A stretch of 64,000 nt of DNA from Paraescarpia echinospica (lineage: Eukaryota; Annelida; Polychaeta; Sabellida; Siboglinidae): positions 27,697,805 through 27,761,804 of the forward strand of contig CM034532.1 of NCBI GenBank assembly GCA_020002185.1, written 5' to 3'. The notes under the pieces are model-generated. The model did no database searches, was not told the DNA's origin, and worked only from the letters and a program-made list of their open reading frames with translations. Numbering within the stretch: the stretch's first letter is position 1; the number at the start of each line of letters is the position of its first letter. Of the stretch, positions 13,646 through 37,200 are shown one piece after another. A program made the translations under genes and the position numbers.

Positions 13646-14453
13646 TTTCTGATGACGTCGCCCGTGTGACGTCGTTCGTAATTCCGACAGGCCACGTTGG
13701 TAAGGCGAGTACGCCGGGATAAACGAATACCGTGGCTGGGGTAGGTGAATTCATCAATTCTATGGAGGTTTTGCCATTTTAATATTATGCCTATTAAACA
13801 TGGTAAGTTGTCTTGATTGTTCAAAATCGGGATAGTTGGAGAAGTGTCGTCTAGTAGGCGAAACAGACCGATTGGTGTAACTCCCATCCGCAAGTGAAAG
13901 AAGAACCTGTTGCGTCACTACATCTAGCATGGGAAGTTAATGCTCCTCTTTCTTTGCGATATGCTAGACGCACCACAGTCTAACTTTTATTGTAATCCTT
14001 ATGCCTTACGTAGATCCTACGCTAACTCTATGGTAGCCTCGTGTCATCTTCCGGTTTAAAAGTCTACAAGGTGGAACATAACTTAGCCCTAACATAAGAC
14101 AAGCAACTTCATGCAGACAACATATGATACGACTAAATTTGCCTCACCTTATTAAGACAGATTGACAGGCAAAAAAAGAAGAAAGAAAACAGAAAGGAGG
14201 AAGGAAGGAAGGATGGGTGGAAAGAATTATGAAAAAGAAAGAATGCAGCCTAATTCCGAAGCAGCAGGTGTTCAATATATGGCTAACGCTGACAATGTCA
14301 CTGACTCACAAAACACACATTAGTTTACTTGCTCGTGTACGCCTATCATCCGCATAATTAAAACACCTATGTCGGTTAAATAAAACGCTAACATTTTAGA
14401 ACGGTGTTTTATTTAATCTGTATATGTGCTTTAATCGTGTTTCATTCTCCTAG
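13646..14453. other. TDH-B upstream region
   Basis: No protein-like frame. A purine-rich tract runs from about 14167 to 14240 (aaagaagaaag, gaaggaaggaagg). The sequence ttcattctcctag just before 14454 is a good splice acceptor, so a 5' untranslated exon and the promoter probably lie further left in this region. I could not place either one. Confidence 0.35.
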
Positions 14454-14481
14454 ATCAAGCCAGGCCAACAAACGTCAAGAC

Positions 14482-25544
<11,063 letters not shown>

Positions 25545-28011
25545 ACGTAGATAATGGAGTTCACATTGCCACGATCTATCATCTATATAGAGGTCGCAAT
25601 CAGAGCTGTGTCCAATTACACTAAATGAAATCAGTTACTTCTAATTTGTTATTTCAGGTCTAACATTTTCAATTCAACTGTTCCACAAAGCTTAGATTTC
25701 CATTACATTACAAATGCGTTAATGGGACCTACTAAAAGTGTATCAATGATATGGCATGCACGGTTGTATAGGGTCGAACGAGTCGATCATGAAGTGGAAC
25801 TGATTGAAAAAATAATTTTTATAATTTTACAAAGATAAGTTTTCTTATATTAAATATAAGTTTTGCTCGTTGGTGACTTTTTCAGTCAGAAACCTCTAAG
25901 TAATATTCACAGTTGCAAGTAATTAACATGCCATATTCGTTGTTTGTTTAACTAAGTTAAGAAGTCGATAATGAAATGCCCGTGTTGCTCTCGGAAGAGA
26001 CTGCTAGAACCGTTTTCTGAAGTGTGATGACTCAACTCGGACAGCTTCTAATACTGTCTGGTTCCAGCTGGTCTTTTTCATTATTATTAATAGGACTGTT
26101 ATGTTAATATGTTCACACGGGGATCACAACTTGAGTATCTTGTATGGCTTATCATTTTGTCTATTGCAAACAATCGGTGGGACAGCTGTTTTAAATAGTT
26201 TTAATGTAAAACGTGTGATATCAGAAAACTGTAAACGATATAATTGTTTCAATTACACAAAATATTCAATTACAATTTTCCTGGTTGCAGTCAATGGTGT
26301 ATTAATCGGGAGAGGGCTGGACAATTTCCTATGTAACATATTGCACCTTTACATTATAGTATGGGAAACTATTGGGTGATTATGGTGGGTGCTTCCGAGA
26401 TCCTAGATATGTAGCTGGTTGCTCTACCTATTCAACCACAATTCAATCTGTGTGTGTAACATTTGGCGAAATCTTGGATGTTCAAAATCAAGAGGACAAA
26501 GAGAATGCCACAAACTGACCACCAGTCCGTTTAATGGAACAGTCTGTACTAAGTTGCGACTATATAGCACAGATGTGGTATAATATGACAGTTTGAAACA
26601 ATAAACAAAGACATAAATGTGGTGTGTTCAGCCAATGTTCTTTGAGAAATTACGACCATCTAAATTTGCAGATACCCTGTGCAATAAGCATCGGTAACAA
26701 ATGACATTTCAGTAAGGAGCATTTAACCCAATGCGGAAATCTACATAGAAAACACTGGTGCCACAATAAGGTTATCCTAATGACTTACGATATCATCCAC
26801 ACTGCTTACAAATGCACAGTACATTCGAAGAAGGCAATATTTCTCGAAGTACGCACACCAAGTTTGAAGTACCAATACAGTGTCATCTCACTACTGTACA
26901 GGCTTGGCTCCATATGCCTTGTATTCTTGGTCAGATCATCTGTTTATGGCACTTCACATACAATCATTTACAAGATTGTAATAATTATTATCAAACGGCA
27001 CCAATAAGTTACAAACAGCGGTCACCTGAACTATTGGTACTGGTTCTAATTACCGGTACATATACATTGAAGTTCAAAGTTTATTTTAATGTTTTTTAGG
27101 ATTCAAGTATTATCTCATTAAGTTATTATGCTATACCAACTAATTTAGGTAAAATCCCTCACACCAAATGTTTTAATTATACATTAAAAAAAATAACATT
27201 ACTTTTGAGTTATTCAGGCAGCAGTATAATTCAAAACCATTTGCATAAATGATAATCATAATTTGGCCTCAATTCCTGTAGGCCACTACCAAAGCTGCTA
27301 CAAGTTGTGTACACACATTCTTTCAGTCAACATGATAACTGGCCACTAGTTAGTGATCACACAGTAGCACCAGGTACAATTTTGAGATGTCCCCTCCCAA
27401 ATGTTTGTGAAATTGTAAGGGCCACCAGTAACAAGATTACCTACTTGTACAAGCTTTCAAAAGCACCAGATCTCTCGGCAAATTGACACTTCAGTTTTCT
27501 TAATAATTAGAAAGTGGTGCACGCTTACAGGCCAGATGATAGACAATTGTACAAAACCCTTACCCCTGTAGAATAACATTCATAGCATGAAGAAACGACA
27601 ACGAACACCACATCTGCTAGATGACCGACCACCTAGCTGATATGATACATCACACATTTCAATAGCCTTATACACAGAGTTTATTCATCCTAAACATGTA
27701 CACAGTATTCGTCTGTCCAATGGCTACAAGGTTACACACCTACACCGTACTTGCATGGCAGCAGTCACGTCAATATTGTCGTCGCAGACATATTACAAAC
27801 TCTTGACATGCGGTTTAGCTAGCAACGTCTGAATCTTAATGTGCATACGCCAGCACCACTTCCAATAGCAAGCCTACTTGTACACGTCACGCCACGGCAG
27901 AACATGAGAACTAGTACGCACGATTCGGCAGCCCTTTAATAAGTAACAACAGCCACGCTGTCTTCATGAATTGTCAGTTGTCATTTCATCTCCACTGCCC
28001 TCACAACAGTT
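25545..28011. other. Spacer between convergent TDH-B and PPM1G
   Basis: AT-rich, with no protein-like frame. On the minus strand an AATAAA signal (tttatt on the plus strand near 27678) lies about 330 bp past the PPM1G stop and is a plausible polyadenylation signal for that gene. Nothing else is recognised. Confidence 0.45.
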
Positions 28012-28239
28012 CTAATTACTCGACTCTGGAACTACGGAATCCGACGTCTTTGCCTTCTTGCAGTCGGGCTGACCTGCGTCGTCCATGCCTGAGGATTCGT
28101 CCCCCCTCCGTTTTCCCTTTGGTGTTTTCTCTGTCGTACTGTCGCTGTGCAGTTTGCGGAAGTCGATGATCATACATGTCATGTTGTCACAACCTGTGCC
28201 ATCTCCAGTTGTGTCTGGTGCTAGACACATCTCAAACAG
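28012..28239 (-). CDS. PPM1G: PPM1G last exon
   Basis: Acceptor cttctgttgtag, stop TAG 28012-28014. Encodes [20 protein letters not shown] with the last metal-binding Asp, then a Lys/Arg-rich disordered tail ending PESSN. Confidence 0.96.
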   Translation of the reverse strand: MFEMCLAPDTTGDGTGCDNMTCMIIDFRKLHSDSTTEKTPKGKRRGDESSGMDDAGQPDCKKAKTSDSVVPESSN

Positions 28240-31200
28240 CTACAACAGAAGACGTCTCAGTTAAGTAAAATTAAGTTATACAGCGCAGTATCCAATCCTT
28301 AGGACTTCTCAAAGCACTTTACACTTTACTCCCTGGCAGACCTGTTCAATCCAATGTCATCTCAACTTCTCTGGGAAGCATTCAGCCACACTGCAAGTAC
28401 TGTGCATAGAATATTGGTACACAAATATCCACCATTGTCTATAGCCAGGTACTCATTCATACAGCTGAATGAACTGGAGCAACATAAAGTGAACGAACTT
28501 GCCCAAACTTTGACATGGCAGCACAGGATTCAAACCCGGGTTCTCTCGATTGAAAGTCCACTGTACTCCACGTCATTTTACAGGATGAAATCTATGACAC
28601 TAATCATACTCACAGCGGATACTAGGATCATGGTCAAACTGTTCCTAAGTTTTCTTTATATCCCCTTGCAGGTCACAATTTGAATTTCAAAGTTGGACCG
28701 TTTAGACATATGTTCATTACAAAAGGAATAGCCACTGTGAGAAACCACTGTAGCACATACTAAGTGTAACCTAGCTGAGTATTTCTCACGAGAATGTGGG
28801 CATGTATTCTCTACTAGGAAATCTAAGTCAAGTTTATTAAAACTACAGCAGAACCTCCCTGTTAAGGCCACCTTTGCGATTGGACAATGGTGACCTGAAT
28901 AGCGAGGTGACCGTATTAGTGACACTAATATCCTATACTTTACTGGATGTGGAAATAATTTGGAACTGTCCTAGGGTGACCTTAACTGCAAGATGGTTGT
29001 ATTAGAGGTGACCGTAAAGCGAGGTTCCGCTGTGGATAGTCCCAGACTGTCTCATCTGCAAACCACTCGTGTTACAATCTTTTGATTCCATCTGCTGTGT
29101 GCTTTGTATTTATGATCACCTTCTGTTCATAGGGAAGAGGTGGCCATAAAGAGGAAGGACCACAATATGTAGTAATTATTTCAGAGAGGTCACCATATTT
29201 TCATTACATATTTATAATCTGCATTTCTTGGCTTAGCTGAAGAGGTACACCTTTCTTATGCAATGTAAAAATGCTGCTAAGGACAACGCACCTCCTCACA
29301 TATAGATGACAACTTGGTGACGTCAGACTTGAGTCGTTCCCCTACAGTGTTGACAACATCCTGGCTACTCATGACGTTCCTACAAACACAGCCACCCGTC
29401 AGAGAAGTGCAGCTAGAGGCCGGGTATTGTGTACGAATACAGGCACGTCAGCGAGATGTACTGACTGAATACGAGTCTCCCGAATACAATTTTACTGTAT
29501 AAATGCTTACATACCTAATTAACTCGCATAAAACAATTTATTATTGTTACTGTACTATTATGTACAAATGGATCAATAAACAATTGTCTGTCTGTCTGCT
29601 GGCTTTCATTCCGGAAAGTGCATTTAAATTTGGTCAGAAAAAATTAATAAAAATCATGTCGTTTCACTCGTCCATAACTACATAATATAGCAGAAAAAAA
29701 GAGATGACATGCAAACTAGGATGATGCACGATGTTCAACAGACACCAATCAGTCAGGCGTATTTTAAGTCACTGTAAGGAGAATTGATCAACTTAAGTAA
29801 CTGGTGGGCAGACAGATTAACCCTGCAATTGGGGGACCACAATAACTTGAAACTACCATATGACGTCACACGCCAGGACCATGAACTCAACTGAACCTAC
29901 CATATGACGTCACACAGCAGGACTATGAACTCAACTGAACCTACCATATGCCATCACATGCCAGGACCATGAATTCATCCTTGTCGTCGAGTGTGATTGT
30001 CTTGATGTCTGGCAGTGCTGTAATCATTTGTTCCCGAGGTCCTAAGTCCTCATTCTTCTTATAGCAGTGGTCACCTGCACACAAGCAGATCATTCTACAT
30101 AACATCTGACAATACACGTCACAAATCATGTTCGTTGACATTCAAATACTTGGTGCATGAACAGTCTGTCATTTCTGCAATCAGTCAGTTTAACTCCACA
30201 GGTGACCAACAGTAAACTTCCATGGTGTACACAATTTGGATCTATTTTAAAGGGTGCTTTAAAAACATCATAACTTTGCTAATACTTATCACATAAATTT
30301 TCTGTTGGAAAAAAGACCCTTTATTATTACGCAGTGATAATATTTGTATAACATCAAATAATCACGAGGTTTATATTTAATCCTAAAAAAGCAACAACAA
30401 ATAATTTGTCACCCTACTACTTCCCAATTCTGACCTTATGGATGCGAATGTAAATTCCTGACACGGAACACAGTAAAATCAGCCATTTTGAGCATCAATT
30501 TTTTCTTTAAAATCTCAACTTACATAACATTTGCATAAATGAGCCACCATAGCCTGGTGGATACCAATGGGTTTGATTTATCATCAACTGATTCTAAATA
30601 GGTAAGGAACAATGTCCTCCCGCCACAGCACTTAGCATCTGGCATGTTGTTATGGGGAGGCTCGGGTAGAAATTTGCGGATTTTTGAAAATAAAATGAGT
30701 TTTCAGTTACTGACATTTCTATGTATAAAAATTGTTCAACTTCCCATTCATATACATTATACTACCGAAATAAACCTGTTTATGTCACAAAACATGCATT
30801 TTGTGTGATGCCTATCATTGCTAAGTCTTTGTTTTTGTCAAACGAAGCGTGAATAATCGAACATTATGCAATTTTCCGCGATCGATTGCGTCGCAAAAAA
30901 TACTGCCATTCCATCATGGCGCATATCACGGGAAAGCCCGTCGAGTGTGATTGTAATGGGGAACGCTACAACGATTGGTCAGGCAGCATCACGTGATGAC
31001 GGAATCCTCTGATTCCGTCAAGTCAAATGTTCTGATTGGTTGTAATATGTCCAACCTATGACATCAGCTTGTAATACCAGCAACATTCGATAGGATCGAG
31101 ATCTTATTCTCCGCGTTTCTTTAGCTTTCTAAAACGATATTATGCCGTTTGGTCGAAAGTGAGTGAGTGGTTTCCGTGCCGCGAAGCGACGCAATATTGC

Positions 31201-34200
31201 GCAGCTGCAGTTAGCACATGAAAGAAAGACTATGCAAGTTGAATTTGTTGTTGAATATGTGACGACGACGTCTTCGGGTCCGACCACGATGACAGGCCCA
31301 GGGCAGTGACTGTGTAAATTCCAGAGTAAGGACAATTTATGTGTTTTATATGTTCTCGATAACACTGACAGTGTAAATAATACAGATATATTCATGTTGT
31401 CTCCATAGTTAGTCTTTGAACCCTGTATCAAGAAATTATTGGACGTTTGCCTATAATTTTATATCCGTGGTCTTGTTGATGTTCAGCCGTCCAGGGACTA
31501 TCCAGGCACGCCAGAACCAGTATAGTTGACATAAAATAATAGTGATAATTATATACATGCTCAGATTATGTTCTTTAGGGATAATAGTTATACTTTGTAC
31601 ATTATTCAATGGAATTATGGTTTATGTTAGTACAACTTGTCTTGGTATGTCTCTTTATGACATACAGTTACACTGTATATAATTCAGTACTAATAAAATA
31701 AACAAAAGGCACAACATAAACTAGTCACAGACCTATAGTAATGGGGAGGGGCTTTTATTGTTAGTAATACTTGTGTTCATGAAATACATTGGTATTGTGT
31801 ACTTGTTTCTTAGTGTCAATTTGGCTGTCAGTGTCACCCGATCCGTCTCAGACTGTCTGCGACTGAGCGGAAGTTTGGCTACACGGATCTTCTGAATGAG
31901 ATGGGGGTCTCACACTACCCGGATGAGGATGAAGGAGATACTGGTGCGGATCTGCCGAATGTACTTGTATGCTGAGCCATGTTGCTGTCGCGAACCTGCT
32001 GTGCACTTTCTCTTCTTCAGTGAACTTTATTTAGGTTACAATGAACTTTATGTGAGCTCCAGTGAACTTTATCTGTGCTCCAGTGAACTTTATCTCAGCT
32101 CCAGTGAACTTTATCTGTGCTCCTGTGAACTTTATCTCAGCTCCAGTGAACTTTATCTGTATAAATGTTGGAATGGTCTGCTATTTTACAAATATGGTTT
32201 CCTGTTCTGTAATGTTTTTGCTACATTGCTTTGTTTGACATATTACTATGCTGTACAAATCACTGTGAACTATGCCATTTGATAGATTATACATTGAGTA
32301 ACATGTGTACAAAGTTTCAATCATTTTGGTTGCTTTTCAGATGTTGAAAAGTGTGTACAAGTGTAACTAAACTTTGAACACGATTTTCTCAGAAACATGA
32401 TTTCACTTACACCAGCTGTCTTCTTATTTATTTATCTCAGTAACCGCTTGACAGATTTGTTTGAAACTTGCTACAATGTATCTTGACAGTATGCCCCTGG
32501 TAGCCAGCAAGCTACTTTTTCAAAAGCAAGGCAAGTTTTTTTAATAAAATGAGTCGCTAATAAAAAAATGTAGGGAACAAATACATGTTTTTTGAAAAAT
32601 CATTAAAAACGTTTTTTGAAAAATACAAAATGTAGCTTGGTGGTTACAGTTATATGGAGTAACTACACACCAAATTTGAGTAATGTAAGTCCAGTAGTTA
32701 CCAAGATATTTCAACGCATGCATTCAATCCAAGATGGCTGCCGTACGGTGGGAAAATCCCCCATAAAATTTTGAAACAAATTCCAGGCCTTTTCGTTAGC
32801 AGACCTGCCTACCCCAAAAACTTCCTGTCAGTAATCCATCTTCCCATTTACACTGATTTTCAGGAATAAAGGCTTCCTGTCAGTAATTTGGTCAGATATT
32901 GTCACCGGGGGTACGGACGGCAAAACCATTACGTTACGCTAGTCAATAAGTCATCGACATCATCTAGACTCTTGTCTACTCAACTCTAGTATATAAGCCT
33001 ATCCCTGTACTATAGGCTGTAAATGATAGACGGGGGGGGGGTAGGGATGGCAAAACCATTACGTTACGCTAGTCATCGACATCGTCTAGACTCTGGTGAC
33101 TGTATGATAGGCTGTAAATGATAGACTAAACTCAATAAATACACTAACTTAGTCTTAGTACAGTCAGTTGGCCTAATACTACAAGTACAACACTCACTAA
33201 ATTTTTGCATTACACATTTCTTTTTGGTTGGCGGTGGCGCCGTTTCACTGTCAGCCATCATTTCGTGCCGCGTGACTTCGTTTTGTTTGATCGCGGAAAT
33301 GCGAATTTGTCATTACGCTGTTTCCTATTGGTTAGATTACGACCAGACTCAGCGAATAAAAAACCATGTCACAACATGCTGCATACATATGCTGCCACCT
33401 GTTGAATATAGTGGAAGCTAAATTGGAGGAACACGGAAGTGATTGGCGAACATGGTGACAGTCCGTAATATTTTCATCCTTTGCCGTAATACCGTAATTT
33501 TAGGTAACTTTCCGGAATGATTCCGGACAATCCGGAATGGTAGGCATGTCTGCGTTAGGTGGACTATCAATCTGTGAAAGTTTCAGCTCTGTAGAGTAAG
33601 TAACAATGAAGTTATAAAATAACATATGTTTAGACCCAAGCCTCCCCTTAAAACAAAAACCGACAATATTCAAGGCAACACACACACCGTGTGTAAGTTC
33701 TAGGTCACTCACCGAGTGCTCGAGACAGGTTCAAACCACCGTTGACGCGTCCGTCAAACGTCACCTTGCCCCCAGCATTGTTTATGCGGGTCTGTTCCGG
33801 TTCGTCCTCTGGCTTGTGATCTATGGACATGTCGACAGCCTTGCCATCTCGACACACCACGCACCGCGAGTCTCCTGCATTTGCCACATAGAGTTGCTTC
33901 CCTCGCAGCACGGCAACAACGGCAGTACACCCGCTGTCAAAACCTGGCTGCAAACAACAGGAGCATCGACTGCAGTCTTGCCTTGTGGACAGCCAAACCA
34001 CTGCAGCAGGGCATACATTACATGGATATGCAAGGATGTTTTGTTGTCTACACCATTTTTAAAGGGACGTCTTCCTAGAATTAGCAGGAGTAGTAATTTC
34101 TAACTGGAAGTCTGCTGTGTTGACCGTGGGAAAGTGAGCACCATTGAACACTGAAGGGTATAGCAGTTAACTCAGCCGTATTGCCAATAAAGCTCATTTT

Positions 34201-37200
34201 GAAATTGAATGTTCTGTGTACTATTTGAACATGCACCCGTGGTTGTGCCTTCAAATTGTGACTGTTGTTACGGACTTACTAAACACAATTTGGTGGGCAG
34301 TGTACTTACAACAAAGCTAGTATTGTTTTAAGAATATTATATTAATACATGAAAAACATGGAACAGACTACGTCCTTTTAAATTGACAAAAATATTCCAC
34401 TAAAATACCCACTACTGTAAATGTTATTACATATTAAACTTTCTAAAGAGCATCCTGGCCATATATAAAACCTTTACATCCCACTTCCTTATCTGGTCAT
34501 ACATACTCCCACTTAGATAATCCTGTGTCCTCCCCAGTCATGTACTGCAGGCCTAGATTCTCGTCTTAGGATTACACCTTTCCCAGTAGACAAAAGACCA
34601 GAGGTTTAGCACAATAAACCTATATAGTGATCCTAACATCCATTGATCCTCACAGATTGCGATCCCCACCCAGTGTTCTCCACACCTAGCAATCCCCAAA
34701 TCTAGTGATCCCCACATCTAGTTATCATCACACCTACTATTATGTGTCAAATAATAGTAAGGTGCCAAATAATAGTTTAGGGTGACAAATCGGTCAAATT
34801 TAATAATAGTATAGTGCCGAATAATAGTATGGGGTGGCAAATCGGTTAAATTTAATAGTAGAGTGCCCAAATTACATGAATATTTAACTATGCGTGAAGT
34901 ACTTTTTACATCGGTTCCGCCGCATTCCGCAGTTTATAGAAGCCCGACTCTCATCAGAAATTATGCAAACTTAGCTGTCAGCGGGAGCCACATGATGCTC
35001 AGCGAGCGATAAATCACTGACTGGCGCAAGCGAGAATGACCGTTCTCCTAACAAAGTTCTGTTCTGCCGTTGCACATATTTAAAATCTAATAATCGTATA
35101 GTGCCAAATAAGGTGCATACAGGGTGGCATTTTTCATCAAATAAATAAGCGTACGGGGTCGTTTATTTGGCACTCAAATGTAGTGATCCACCCCACACCT
35201 AGTGATCTTCAAATCTAGTGATCCCCATGCATCACACCTACAGATCCTCACCTCACCAGTTCCACCCATCATGGCACCTTCATCCTCCTCATCTTCCTCC
35301 TCATCATCATCTTCGTCTTCATCATCCTCACTGCAAAGTACAAACATTCACATGAAGATGCTGAGCTGCTCAGACTTGTGACACAACCAACGACAGTCGG
35401 CCCACATCAACTTCGAAAGACAAATAACAAGAAATGATTACTAATTAACTACAATTATTGTTAACACATATGAGTGTGATTACATACATGTAATCATGAC
35501 TACATACATGTAATCATGACTACAAACATGTAATCATGATTACATTAACAGCTCGACCATTGTTTACAGCTTCCTTGTTGTTAGCTGATAAAGGATAACA
35601 CATTTACCACTGCAAACAAATTTGATTGTTTTTAATAGAATTGACCCATGACCCATGATTGCTTCCTCTGATTTTGGGTTTTGCAATCATTACGATTACC
35701 GAGTACTCGTTCATACCAGCCATGGAGGTACAAACCAAAGGCATCATGTCAATTCTCTCAGGTAGAAAGGCCTTCACGACTGGGCAAAAGTGACGTGAAT
35801 GGCAAGGTGACCATATAAGCGGGATTAATTTTGTGTACTTTACTGTTACAGAAATTATTTGGGACTGTCCTAGGATGACCTTAATTGCAAAGTGGCTGTA
35901 TTACCGAGGTGAGTGTAAAGCGAGGTTCAACTGTACAACGTAAGTATGCATTGGGACGATTTGCAATTACGTAATATCCAGTCTCGTATCCTAGTGCTCA
36001 ACAGCCTTTGGTGGGTTATACATTACAACTGCAACAAGACGCGTCAGCGTCTATTGCATGCAAACAAGAGAAACAGTCCACTATTTTTTCAGAGGCACAT
36101 CTTTAGCCGGTCACCTGAAGAACTTGTATGTTACTGTCATGCTAAGATGGCAGATCACCTTCATGACCGGACACTAAGTAAGGGCAATGACGTACGACTA
36201 ATGGTCCTGTATGTATGTGTGACCCACCTGTCAGGCTCTCCCTCTCCCTCCCCCGCCTCGTCCTCCGAGGACCTCCATTCGTCCTCGTCCGTGCTGTCCT
36301 CACTACAGCTAGACTCGTCCTCTCCCTCCGCTGGGATCACGCCCTTCCGCTTGCTCCTCTTCCTCCCCAGCGATGACCCCGGCTCAGGGTCACTGCAGAC
36401 CTAGCAACAGGGAGGTCTCATTGTGTACAAGGTCACAGGGAGGTCTCATTGCATACAGTCACAGGGAGGTCTCATTGTGTAGTAGGTTACAGGGAGGTCT
36501 CATTGTGCACAATGTCACAGGGAGGTCTCATTGCATAGAGTCACAGGGAGGTCTCATTGTGTAGTAGGTTACAGGGAGGTCTCATTGTGCACAATGTCAC
36601 AGGGAGGTCTCACTGCATACAGAGTCACAGGGAGGTCTCATTGTGTAGTAGGTCACAGGGAGGTCTCATTGTGCACAATGTCACAGGGAGGTCTCACTGC
36701 ATACAGAGTCACAGGGAGGTCTCATTGTGTAGTAGGTCACAGGGAGGTCTCATTGTGCACAATGTCACAGGGAGGTCTCACTGTGTACTTTTTACTAGGT
36801 CACAGGGTCTCATTGCATACGTCACAGGGAGTTCTCAAATGTGTACTAGGTCACAGGGAGGTCTCATTGTGTACTTTTTATTAGGCTACAGGGATATCTC
36901 ATTGTGCGCAAGGTCACAGGGAGGTCTTAATGTGTACAAGATCACAGGAAGGTCTTATTGTGTACAAGGTCACACTCCGGGTCACTGCAGTCCTAGCAAC
37001 AGGGAGGTTTTATTGTGTACAAGGTCACAGGGAGGTCTTATGATGTAGGAAATCACAGGGAGGTCTTATTATGTAGAATGTCACAGGGAGGTCTTATTGT
37101 GTACAAGGTCACAGGGAGGTCTTATTGTGTACAAGGTCACAGCTCTGGATCATTGCAGAGAACCATCTATAATTATGTATGCTAGATGAGGGCGTAACAG

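Larger units (their letters stand above)
30075..33712. other. PPM1G intron, mostly unique AT-rich DNA
   Basis: No further exon recognised. A CpG-richer patch (30880-31150, gcgatcgattgcgtcgc, gcatcacgtgatgacgg) is notable but uninterpreted. Small repeats in this intron are listed separately. Confidence 0.35.

Noticed and set aside
14404..14481. Upstream in-frame ATG as the TDH-B start
   Set aside because: A strong splice acceptor (ttcattctcctag) lies between it and ATG 14482, and the shorter N-terminus makes a better mitochondrial presequence.
31896..32282. 128-codon frame with repeated SSELYL
   Set aside because: Produced by a 21-bp tandem repeat inside a PPM1G intron.
36373..37048. Long plus-strand open frames (up to 163 codons) with repeated GGLIV and SHREVSLC phrases
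   Set aside because: They are read from the 28-bp minisatellite. Three units make 84 bp, so all frames stay open. No codon bias or homology is visible.
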